A DNA stretch of 22,480 nt from a virus. The position numbers and the translations under genes were made by a program. Numbering within the stretch: the first letter of the stretch is position 1; every line of letters starts with the position of its first letter. Under the pieces are notes generated by a model. That model was not told the DNA's origin, ran no database searches, and worked only from the letters and a program-made list of their open reading frames with translations. Below, piece after piece: positions 7,258-14,248 of this stretch. The stretch lies in IMG/VR virus record IMGVR_UViG_3300023184_000557, positions 1-22,480 of that record; one strand, 5' to 3'.

Positions 7258-8544
7258 TTATATAGTAATTGGGCCAAAAGCTCTGGGAGTTGATACCATC
7301 CAGGTGTCAAGAAGTGCTTTTAGATTTGTGGCCGCAGTGGAGTGAGATGTATATGCTCCGCCAGCAGTTATAGTAGGTACAGCTATAGATATTGATTTAT
7401 TAGCCATAGCAACAACTCCTGTTGGAGTGTTAATAGCATCATTAAATTCAATATTAATAGTTGAATACTTATAACGAACTTTAGCAGCACTAGTAGTCAT
7501 AGTTGAACCAGTAATTACACTAGTTAAAACAGCTACAGTAGCACTTATAAAATATTTAATTTCATAATTAATACCACCTAATTCTACTTTTTCTCCTGCA
7601 CGAAGAATAGCAGCAACAGTAGCACTAAAAGTAACTTTATCTTCACCTGCAGTTCCTGCAACAGTTGGAGTAATTGATGAACTTAATGCAAATGTAGAAG
7701 AACTTGAGTAATCAAGAACTGGGATAGGCCATTGACGTCTGTTCATAACACCTTCAGTTCCAAAACATTTATTCTCTAAAGAATAAATTTGGTTGTAAGT
7801 ACCAGATCCATAAGCAAATGCTTGTATTTGAGTACAAGTAGTTGTAGTTCCAAAACCAGTAGCATCATTTACGTGTACTGAAAAATAAACTTGATTTAAT
7901 GTATAAGTAGTATTTATAAATTGTTCAACATCTTTAGATGTAATTTCAACACCATAATTACTTGCACTAGTTAAACCATAAACACCTGTTCCATCACCAA
8001 TAACAACTGCAATAACATTCTTTTTAAAAGAACTATTGTTAATTGAGCTAGCAACTTGAGTTGCAATAGATAATTGAGTTGCAGTAGTTGAAGATGTAAA
8101 AGATACATTTAATACTTCTGGACGTTCAGAATAAATAAATTTGTCATTCTTAAAACGGATTGTGTAGTTGTAAGTAGTATCAGGATTAACTTCAATAGTT
8201 CCTGCAGCTGTAGCGCGATTATATCCTAAAGCCCAAACTTCACGTTTAGCTGGAGAATAAACATCTGCTTGATAAGAAATAACTGAAGCGCCATCAATTT
8301 TACTTGAACGCTTTACATAACTATTTCCTAAAGAATCAGTTTTGCCTTCTACAATGTAGATTGCTGGTTGTGTTGTAATTGTGTCACCACTTGTAAGTGG
8401 AACACCTGCAGGATCTAATGCAGTCATATCAGTTCCATAAACACCTACGATGCCTGGAGTTACTGAAGAAATTGTAGCATTATTAGCTGGTAACGCTGTA
8501 CCATCACTAATAAAAATGCTTTGTACTCTGTTTAAATTATTCAT
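7258..8544 (-). CDS. Probable major virion structural protein (428 aa)
   Basis: I cannot name the family. The protein is almost wholly beta-structured, with Thr/Ser/Val-rich strands and few charged clusters. It starts MNNLNRVQSIFISDGTALPA, has a central part around residues 80-200 (ISYQADVYSPAKREVWALGY, then SFKKNVIAVVIGDGTGVYGL), and an Ig-like stretch near 285-345 (GEDKVTFSATVAAILRAGEK). The C-terminus PRAFGPITI is short. It has its own strong terminator directly downstream, as does the capsid gene, which suggests a protein needed in many copies. Candidates are a major tail or tube protein, a head decoration protein or a head fibre. The gene is 25 bases downstream of the small decoration-like gene. 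Confidence 0.65.
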   Translation of the reverse strand: MNNLNRVQSIFISDGTALPANNATISSVTPGIVGVYGTDMTALDPAGVPLTSGDTITTQPAIYIVEGKTDSLGNSYVKRSSKIDGASVISYQADVYSPAKREVWALGYNRATAAGTIEVNPDTTYNYTIRFKNDKFIYSERPEVLNVSFTSSTTATQLSIATQVASSINNSSFKKNVIAVVIGDGTGVYGLTSASNYGVEITSKDVEQFINTTYTLNQVYFSVHVNDATGFGTTTTCTQIQAFAYGSGTYNQIYSLENKCFGTEGVMNRRQWPIPVLDYSSSSTFALSSSITPTVAGTAGEDKVTFSATVAAILRAGEKVELGGINYEIKYFISATVAVLTSVITGSTMTTSAAKVRYKYSTINIEFNDAINTPTGVVAMANKSISIAVPTITAGGAYTSHSTAATNLKALLDTWMVSTPRAFGPITI

Positions 8545-8569
8545 TATTTTTTAAGTTTAAAATTAATAT

Positions 8570-8980
8570 TTATATTATTTGAAAATTTACTGTTAATGCA
8601 CTATTAAGAGCTATTGTTGCATGAACATTTCTTAATTTTACTACAAATGAACCATTAGAAGTTGATGTAATTGTTGCAACTGGACAACCTGTTCCAGAAT
8701 TACCAACAGTTATCATAACTACTGAATTAGAAAAACATTTGTTATTAGTTACTGTAAATGAACCACAATCTGTACTAGCAGCTGTAGTTAAAGCAAATGT
8801 TGTAATAACACCTGATTGTGCATTTAAACTAACACCTGTGCTTATTGATGTTAATTGAGTAACAGTCTTTTTTTCTGTCATTGCAGTTATCATATCTGCA
8901 ACCTTACCACCCAAGACTTTAGGGTTGGTTATCATAGTTCCTAAGAAGTATGCTGGTTTAATATTGCTTATTTTAGCCAT
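8570..8980 (-). CDS. Probable capsid decoration or small virion protein (136 aa)
   Basis: Residues 1-45 (MAKISNIKPAYFLGTMITNP...) are a polar arm. Residues 46-136 form a compact beta domain with the pattern STGVSLNAQSGVITTFALTT, then GSFTVTNNKCFSNSVVMITV, then LRNVHATIALNSALTVNFQI. From memory this ...VITT.(S/A)LTTAA...FTV.N....VV...V pattern recurs in small phage virion proteins, probably surface or cement proteins. It contains three cysteines (in DCGSF, NKCFS, GCPVA). It lies in the head-to-tail part of the operon, 20 bases after the 223-residue gene. The start codon follows a pure A/T leader. Structural role likely; exact site unknown. Confidence 0.6.
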   Translation of the reverse strand: MAKISNIKPAYFLGTMITNPKVLGGKVADMITAMTEKKTVTQLTSISTGVSLNAQSGVITTFALTTAASTDCGSFTVTNNKCFSNSVVMITVGNSGTGCPVATITSTSNGSFVVKLRNVHATIALNSALTVNFQII

Positions 8981-9000
8981 TTTTTTAAATTTTTTTTTAG

Positions 9001-9672
9001 TTATTCTTTTTGATTATCTATTATTGGTGTAAATGTTTGATTACGTTTTCCTTCTATTCCTTCTAATGCTATCTTAATAGCTTCATCTACTATTTCTTGA
9101 TGAGTATGTTGTGATAGTGAGAATGTAACACCTCCTGATAAAGAAACTGGTGTTGGCTTTCTAATATATCTATAAACATATTTTAAAACTGTACAATCAC
9201 TTGATGGTATAATTTCTACATAATTTTTATATAACAATCTAAGAACTTTTGTTTTGTCTGGACCTTTAAATGGATCAGTTTTAATCTTTTCAAGTTGCAT
9301 ATGTGTTGCAGCTCTAACAGTAACTTCAATTCCACTTAATGTTATATAGTCATTAACTATAACTGCTGAACCTGCATAAACAATTGTTCCAGAAGTACTT
9401 ACTGTCCTTAATTGAACTATAAGCGTTTCACCAGTATCAGAAAACAAATCTACAGCAGCAGTTCTTGTTAATGTTCCAATGTTATCTGTAATTGTTATAG
9501 AACCACTATTTAAGTTATCTGAAAAATCAGCAGCTACAGTTGTTCCAGCATTAGTCCAATACAATGTTCCTGAACCAAATTGTGTAGTTATTATTGTATA
9601 GGTTACAGTTTCTCCTTCTCCAATAACAGACTTGTTTTTATTGTATATGTATGTTGTTGATGGGGTAGACAT
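9001..9672 (-). CDS. Calx-beta-like domain fused to the C-terminal half of a neck/tail protein (223 aa)
   Basis: Residues 14-108 read as a Calx-beta/Ig-like domain: VIGEGETVTYTIITT, GTLYWTNAGTTVAADF, a D..SDTGETLIVQLRT strand and a closing VIVND. Residues 110-223 have a different character: THMQLEKIKTDPFKGPDKTK, then KYVYRYIRKPTPVSLSGG and HTHQEIVDEAIKIALEGIEG. From memory the second part resembles the C-terminal half of a conserved virion protein coded near the capsid gene in Bacteroidota phages, possibly a neck or tail-ring part. The matching N-terminal half appears to be the gene at 9678-10046, 5 bases upstream and in another frame. This suggests a split gene with an inserted beta domain. 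The Calx-beta assignment is firm; the neck role is inferred. Confidence 0.65.
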   Translation of the reverse strand: MSTPSTTYIYNKNKSVIGEGETVTYTIITTQFGSGTLYWTNAGTTVAADFSDNLNSGSITITDNIGTLTRTAAVDLFSDTGETLIVQLRTVSTSGTIVYAGSAVIVNDYITLSGIEVTVRAATHMQLEKIKTDPFKGPDKTKVLRLLYKNYVEIIPSSDCTVLKYVYRYIRKPTPVSLSGGVTFSLSQHTHQEIVDEAIKIALEGIEGKRNQTFTPIIDNQKE

Positions 9673-9677
9673 TTATA

Positions 9678-10046
9678 TTAAGTTGGAATTAAAATTGTTG
9701 TATTACAAGTTGCACAACTTATATATGCTTTTTCCCAAACAATAAACCAATTATCATCAGGAAGTGTAAAGAACGCAGAATTAATTGCAGTTCTACCACT
9801 TGAAATTGTTGTAGAAGGTGAAAGAATTTTACTTTCTAGTATGTCCTTTAAATCTTCAGTCCTTTTTTCATCTTGTTCAAAACCAGTGTTTTTAACATTA
9901 GTGTTATCATAACGCTGTTTAATAAACCTTTCTTGAGCTTGATTTAAAAGTAGATCAATTTCTTCAGTTAAGAAGTTTGGTGCATTTAAACCATCCATCT
10001 TATCTAAACCAAATCTAAATGCTCTATGTGCTTCACTTATAGTCAA
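9678..10046 (-). CDS. N-terminal half of a neck/tail protein (122 aa)
   Basis: It is helical at the start (MTISEAHRAFRFGLDKMDGL, then LTEEIDLLLNQAQERFIKQR, residues about 24-45) and contains a GFEQDEKRTEDLKDIL segment. It ends with a strand LPDDNWFIVWEKAYISC and C-A-T-C near the C-terminus. The run from EEIDLLLNQAQERFIKQRY to RTEDL is, from memory, typical of the N-terminal part of a structural protein of about 220-250 residues in Bacteroidota phages. The rest of that protein seems to be in the next gene. The stop codon is followed after 5 bases by the next start, in a different frame, so simple read-through cannot rejoin them. It lies one base after the 267-residue gene. Confidence 0.65.
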   Translation of the reverse strand: MTISEAHRAFRFGLDKMDGLNAPNFLTEEIDLLLNQAQERFIKQRYDNTNVKNTGFEQDEKRTEDLKDILESKILSPSTTISSGRTAINSAFFTLPDDNWFIVWEKAYISCATCNTTILIPT

Positions 10047-10047
10047 T

Positions 10048-10851
10048 TTATTCTGTTTTTTTAGATTTCTTTAATTTACCTTCTAATGATAGTTTAACAG
10101 ATTGATTCTTAGGGTTGTTAAAAAACTGTACACATTCTTCAGTACTATTTGCAATAGTGTCATCACCATGAACGTAGTAGTTACCTGAGCGTTTTATTAA
10201 CTTTCTTTCAACCAATTCTTGAACAAACATTTTACCTTTAATTTCTTTATCAGTTATGATATCAAAAAAGGTCTTTGGGTTTTTCTTCATTTCTTGCATT
10301 AAATGTGCTGATGCAACATCATCACTCATTAAGTCAAGGCCTGATTTACCAAATAAACGTAGAGCTCCTTTTTTCTCTTCTCCTGTTAAAGATAAGATTA
10401 GTTTCATTCCTTCTAGTTCAAAGTTTAAGGTCTTAAGTTCTTCCTTAGCTTTTAATTCTTCATCATCAATGTAGAACAATATGCCTGGTTTACTTCTTCC
10501 TATTTCTGAATTAGCCACATCTGTGTGAGCTAAAAGCACTTTATATTTTAACTGATTTAATGGATTATCCAATACAATCTCAGTTTTTTTATCATTAAAC
10601 AATCTAAAAGCATGTTCAACGTTAAAAGTTTCTCCCCACCATTTGCTATGTTTTGTTAGCTCATTGGGTTTTAAATCTAGTGCTTTTTCAAAATATCTTT
10701 CTTCATCTTCAGTTATTCCTGTATTAAATCCACCCTTTGCACCCAACTGGCAAGTTAATACTGTTACTGACTTTGGATAAGATACTAATCCAAAATATCC
10801 TACTTTAGGATTTCTTTTAATCTTTATTGATTCTGGTCCTTCAAATTTCAT
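10048..10851 (-). CDS. Conserved-looking late protein downstream of the capsid gene (267 aa)
   Basis: Function unknown. Residues 1-140 are mixed alpha/beta (KVGYFGLVSYPKSVTVLTCQ, then WWGETFNVEHAFRLFND and YKVLLAHTDVANSEIG). Residues 145-240 are helical (TGEEKKGALRLFGKSGLDLM, then AHLMQEMKKNPKTFFDIITD) with a small wing-like end (LVERKLIKRSGNYYVHGD) that could be a winged helix. The C-terminus is basic (LEGKLKKSKKTE), so nucleic-acid or capsid binding is possible. It is the first gene after the capsid-gene terminator and is closely followed by the neck/tail genes. A head-completion or internal protein is a reasonable guess from position. Confidence 0.6.
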   Translation of the reverse strand: MKFEGPESIKIKRNPKVGYFGLVSYPKSVTVLTCQLGAKGGFNTGITEDEERYFEKALDLKPNELTKHSKWWGETFNVEHAFRLFNDKKTEIVLDNPLNQLKYKVLLAHTDVANSEIGRSKPGILFYIDDEELKAKEELKTLNFELEGMKLILSLTGEEKKGALRLFGKSGLDLMSDDVASAHLMQEMKKNPKTFFDIITDKEIKGKMFVQELVERKLIKRSGNYYVHGDDTIANSTEECVQFFNNPKNQSVKLSLEGKLKKSKKTE

Positions 10852-10898
10852 ATGATTTTTTATTTGTTGTTTGTTTTTTAAATTACTTTTACCTTTTT

Positions 10899-10935
10899 AA
10901 AAAAAAATAAAAGGTGTATTGGAGGCACACCTTTT
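10899..10935 (-). terminator. Rho-independent terminator after the major capsid gene
   Basis: On the minus strand a perfect 9-base-pair stem (AAAAGGTGT with ACACCTTTT) with a 9-base loop is followed by A and then nine T. It begins 16 bases after the capsid stop codon. It probably ends or weakens transcription there, so that the capsid mRNA is in excess over the genes downstream. Confidence 0.85.
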
Positions 10936-10950
10936 AAAGCCTTTGAATTT

Positions 10951-12411
10951 TTAAGAAATAGATTCTACGTCTAAGATGAATTGACCTGCATCAGTTGGAT
11001 CTTTCAACATGATACCACACTCACTTAATACGTGGAATTCATAACCATCTACTGGGCTAGATGAAGTACCGTTTTTCTTCATACCATATGGAGAAGCTAA
11101 TCCTTCAATATAAGTTGAAGCCATTTCACGACCATTGTGGTATACTTTCATAACGTTAGACTCACCATTGCTATTCATCTTAAAGTTTAAGAAAGTAGCT
11201 TTGTATGATTCAGCTGGTTTACCAGTTTGTGGATGTAAAGTACGGTTACGTACTACAGAGTTATATAAAGGACATTCTTTAAGTGTAATTTTATCACCAT
11301 TCAAACCTACATAAGTTTTGAACTGACCACCTAAAGCTAATTCTTGACCTGTACCAGTAATGAATTTGCTATCTACTAAAGTGTAGTTAGACATTGATTT
11401 TTTCATAGCTTGGTCAAACAAGTTCATAAATTGACGTCCACAAAGTGCAACGTATTCACGAGGTCCATCTTCAGTACCATTGTATGATAAATCATCCATA
11501 AAGTCACGAAGAACTTGTTCAGTTAAGTTTGTATACTTACGCTTGTTAGCTGGAGCAATTTGCTCTTCTAAACCAGCACCAGTAAAGATAGGATTACCAG
11601 AAGTACCTTTCATAGAAGTAGTACCGTTTTTATTAACGTTACCCTTACCATAAATATAAGCAATTTCCATTTCATCCATCCATTGAGCCCAAAATTCCCA
11701 CTCAGCGTATTTTACCCAAGTATAAGAAACTTCTTTGCCAGTTGGATTCATCATTCCAATTTTTAATACTTTTGCTTGTGCAGCACCTGAAACAGAATAC
11801 ATTTTACGAAATGTAGTCATGTAATTCTCCATCATAAATGGTGTAGCATAAACTGTATCTCCTGAAGTACGAGAATGATCATGTTCAACAACGTTGAAAT
11901 CTTTTGATAATTCTTTTCCTTGAGCCAATAAAGACTGAGGAACATACATAGTAGGATCTTTTGTTACTAATTGTAAAGTGTATACAAAATCAGTACCATC
12001 AGAATAAGGCTCTTCCATTACACGAACAGAGTAGCTATTATCATCTAATACTAACACGTCACCTAGGCTAAACCATTTTTCAGGTAAACCAATGCGGAAA
12101 GTTGTATTAGCAATACCAGGAGTTGAAGCACCATCATTATAAGTTGATTGAGCTACTGAAATAGGAACAGCTTTTTGGCTATCTCCCATTAAAGGCCAAC
12201 GGTAAACAATATTGTCTAATCCTTTGGTTCTTCCAGTTCCTGAAGTTAAAAATGATAAAGCGTTTTTGTAGCCATTCATTTTGTTATACACACGAACAAT
12301 TACTTCTGAAGCCAATGCTGGCTCAGTTAAGAAAAAGTTTGATAAGTGAGATGCCTGAGTTAAACCTGTGTGCCAGTTACCAGTACTTATCTGTAAGTCA
12401 TTTAATTGCAT
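10951..12411 (-). CDS. Major capsid protein, crAss-like type
   Basis: This 486-residue protein is the likely shell subunit. Its length, its position after a probable scaffold and its own terminator all fit. Segments I associate with capsid proteins of crAss-like phages include NIVYRWPLMGDSQKAVPI (near 67-84), the RIGLPEKWFSLGDVLVLDD stretch (near 106-124), TPFMMENYMTTFRKMYSVSG (near 190-210), the NPIFTGAGLEEQIAP segment (near 275-290) and the C-terminal NGREMASTYIEGLASPYG. The family is expected to have the HK97 fold; I infer this from the family, not from the sequence directly. There is no obvious cleaved N-terminal domain, and a separate scaffold gene lies immediately upstream. The leader is A/T only. 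Confidence 0.85.
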   Translation of the reverse strand: MQLNDLQISTGNWHTGLTQASHLSNFFLTEPALASEVIVRVYNKMNGYKNALSFLTSGTGRTKGLDNIVYRWPLMGDSQKAVPISVAQSTYNDGASTPGIANTTFRIGLPEKWFSLGDVLVLDDNSYSVRVMEEPYSDGTDFVYTLQLVTKDPTMYVPQSLLAQGKELSKDFNVVEHDHSRTSGDTVYATPFMMENYMTTFRKMYSVSGAAQAKVLKIGMMNPTGKEVSYTWVKYAEWEFWAQWMDEMEIAYIYGKGNVNKNGTTSMKGTSGNPIFTGAGLEEQIAPANKRKYTNLTEQVLRDFMDDLSYNGTEDGPREYVALCGRQFMNLFDQAMKKSMSNYTLVDSKFITGTGQELALGGQFKTYVGLNGDKITLKECPLYNSVVRNRTLHPQTGKPAESYKATFLNFKMNSNGESNVMKVYHNGREMASTYIEGLASPYGMKKNGTSSSPVDGYEFHVLSECGIMLKDPTDAGQFILDVESIS

Positions 12412-12440
12412 TTTAAGTTATATTTTAAGTTTATAAATAT

Positions 12441-13631
12441 CTATTGTATTTTTTTGAAAGCAGCAAATGGATTACTTCCATCTTCATTTCCATAAGTTGA
12501 TCCTCCTGAGATTTTCTCCTTACTTGTCTTGCTGTAATTCTTAAGCATTTTACCAAATTTGTTACTAACCTTAGTCTCAACTTGTTTCTCTAATTTAGAG
12601 ATGTCAAAGTCTAACATTGATTGTAAAGCAAATAAAAGTGATGCTTCATTGTTATTGTCTATTGAGTTTTGATATGCAGTTTTACCTGTACTTCTATCAA
12701 TAGCTGTCATATGATCCCAAAGCTTTTCTTTTAATTTTGGAGTAAGTTTAAAACCTTTAATATTTTCTCTTGAAAACAGGTCATTTTTAAATCCATCCCA
12801 ATATTGCTTTTGAGCTTCCTTTTGCTTAACAGCTTGTTGTTTTTGAATTTCAACAATCTCTTGCTTTTGAATAGCTTCATTTTTTTGTAGTTTAACTAAT
12901 GCAGATTTAGCTCTTTTTTCTAAAGTACCATTATCTCTCCATTCATCAACCATATCTCTTATTTCATCTTCATCTTCACCACTTAATCTTAATGACTCTT
13001 CAACAGCTAATGCTTGTTTGTTTTCATCTTCAATATCAAATGACTCCCATGAATGATTGCCATAATAAACATTTAAAAAATCTTTAGGTTTACCACCACT
13101 TTGAACAAATTCTAAAAATTTAGAGTAATCTGGAGGTAAATCATTAACCCATTTAGTAATCCTGTTTCCAACAGTTTTATTAACTAGCTTTTCAATACCT
13201 TCTTCTGAATCATCAAAATCTTCATCTGAATCATCAAAATCAAGAACTCCTTTGTGATAAAGGTTTTTTGTGAATTCTTTAAAAGCTGAGGTTTCTTCAT
13301 TTTCTCTAGCTTCATTATCTGAATCATCTGAATCATCTGAATCATCTTCAAAATTACTTTCTTTGAATTGACTGCTTTCAATTGTTTCACCTTTAGCCTT
13401 TTTAGCTGTTCTTTCAGCTATCTTCTCAAGTGCCTTGTCAGCTTTCTTTAAACGGTCTTCTTCTGTTTCAGAAGTTTCAGTTAAATCATTAGGTTCTTCT
13501 TTAAGAATTCCCTCTTCACCATCCTGAATATCATCTTCATCAGATGGTGGTGCAAACTCTCCTTTTAGTATTTTAAATGCCCCAAAAGGATTGTCTATTA
13601 GATCTGTTGTGTTGTTTTTACTTTTTCCCAT
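12441..13631 (-). CDS. Probable scaffold/head assembly protein with NPF motifs at both ends (396 aa)
   Basis: This acidic, coiled protein lies just upstream of the capsid gene, the usual place for a scaffold. Residues 25-150 are very acidic, with tandem Asp/Ser repeats (DDSDDSDDSDNE near 96). Residues 200-330 are helical and rich in Lys/Gln/Glu (for example QKQEIVEIQKQQAVKQKEAQ), as in scaffold rods. The C-terminus is basic. A nearly repeated motif is found at the two ends: NPFGAFKIL at residues 14-22 and NPFAAFKKI at 387-395. In scaffolds the terminal helices often bind the capsid subunit, so these may be docking motifs. It could instead be an internal head protein. The leader of about 90 bases to the ferritin gene is the longest gap within the head genes. 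Confidence 0.7.
   Translation of the reverse strand: MGKSKNNTTDLIDNPFGAFKILKGEFAPPSDEDDIQDGEEGILKEEPNDLTETSETEEDRLKKADKALEKIAERTAKKAKGETIESSQFKESNFEDDSDDSDDSDNEARENEETSAFKEFTKNLYHKGVLDFDDSDEDFDDSEEGIEKLVNKTVGNRITKWVNDLPPDYSKFLEFVQSGGKPKDFLNVYYGNHSWESFDIEDENKQALAVEESLRLSGEDEDEIRDMVDEWRDNGTLEKRAKSALVKLQKNEAIQKQEIVEIQKQQAVKQKEAQKQYWDGFKNDLFSRENIKGFKLTPKLKEKLWDHMTAIDRSTGKTAYQNSIDNNNEASLLFALQSMLDFDISKLEKQVETKVSNKFGKMLKNYSKTSKEKISGGSTYGNEDGSNPFAAFKKIQ
13205..13347. repeat. Short tandem repeats coding the acidic linker
   Basis: Two repeat clusters lie in the acidic part of the scaffold gene. A 9-base unit GAATCATCT is repeated three times at 13321-13347, coding Asp-Asp-Ser. A 16-base match (CTGAATCATCAAAATC) occurs at 13205-13220 and again at 13226-13241, a 21-base period. 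They probably change length by slippage. Confidence 0.7.
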
Positions 13632-13719
13632 GTTGTTATAGTATTAAATATAATAATAATTGTTATATATTGCAAGCTTTAGGATAAATTAAATCTTTAC
13701 CCTTATGGCTATTTGTTTT

Positions 13720-14244
13720 TTACTTTTCTTTTAATTCATGATCAAATAGACGTAATGCTATCTTATCAGTACCAAAAGTTTCTAATTGATCAACTAAGGT
13801 TTGTACTTTACCCATCTCCTCTTGTTGCTCATTTAAGAATTTAATAGCAAGTTGATAAAGCAAATGATTGCCTTGTTTTAAGGCTTGAACTGCTAAATCA
13901 TTACATTGCTTAGTAACCATTACTTCATGATCAAATGACTTTCTTATGATGTCAGGAAGACCTGCAAATGATTGAGGTGGTTCTTTTAATGAAGGTACTT
14001 TAGGCATAACACCCATATCTAACAAGAAATCCTTAGCCCAACCTGCGTGAACCATTTCTCCATCAGCATCTGTCTGCCAAACTTTATGAGCATGAATATA
14101 CCCATTATCATTTAACCATAAAGACATTGCGTGGTAAAGTCTACTAGAATATTCTTCTTGTTCTATTCTGTAGTTTAAAATATCAATACACTCTTTTGTT
14201 GCAAAAGGGTTCTTTGATACATTTGTAAAAGCTGGTAATGCCAT
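13720..14244 (-). CDS. Ferritin (non-haem, full ferroxidase site) in the phage head operon
   Basis: This 174-residue protein is a ferritin, close in length to bacterial FtnA (165). By alignment to FtnA, all ferroxidase residues are present: E30 (FtnA E17, in EQEEYSSRLY), E63 and H66 (E50, H53, in GEMVH), E107 (E94, in FDHEVMVTK), Q140 and E143 (Q127, E130, in NEQQEEM). The site-C glutamates E139 and E142 and the tyrosine Y37 are also kept. The C-terminal helix ends ALRLFDHELK, as in ferritins (LFLLDRELG type). It should oxidise Fe(II) and store iron in a 24-subunit cage. It lies 4 bases after the portal gene, in the head operon. The N-terminus extends FtnA by about 13 residues and contains NPFATKE, similar to the scaffold end motifs. 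There is no haem-ligand Met as in bacterioferritin at the usual place, so non-haem ferritin is preferred. Confidence 0.92.
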   Translation of the reverse strand: MALPAFTNVSKNPFATKECIDILNYRIEQEEYSSRLYHAMSLWLNDNGYIHAHKVWQTDADGEMVHAGWAKDFLLDMGVMPKVPSLKEPPQSFAGLPDIIRKSFDHEVMVTKQCNDLAVQALKQGNHLLYQLAIKFLNEQQEEMGKVQTLVDQLETFGTDKIALRLFDHELKEK

Positions 14245-14248
14245 TTTT

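Noticed and set aside
13205-13347. CRISPR-like short repeats
   Set aside because: The repeats are in frame within the acidic part of the scaffold gene, have no unique spacers and code Asp/Ser runs.
13681-13703. Hairpin AGGATAAA/TTTACCCT between ferritin and scaffold genes as a terminator
   Set aside because: It is short and AT-rich, with no T-run after it on the minus strand.
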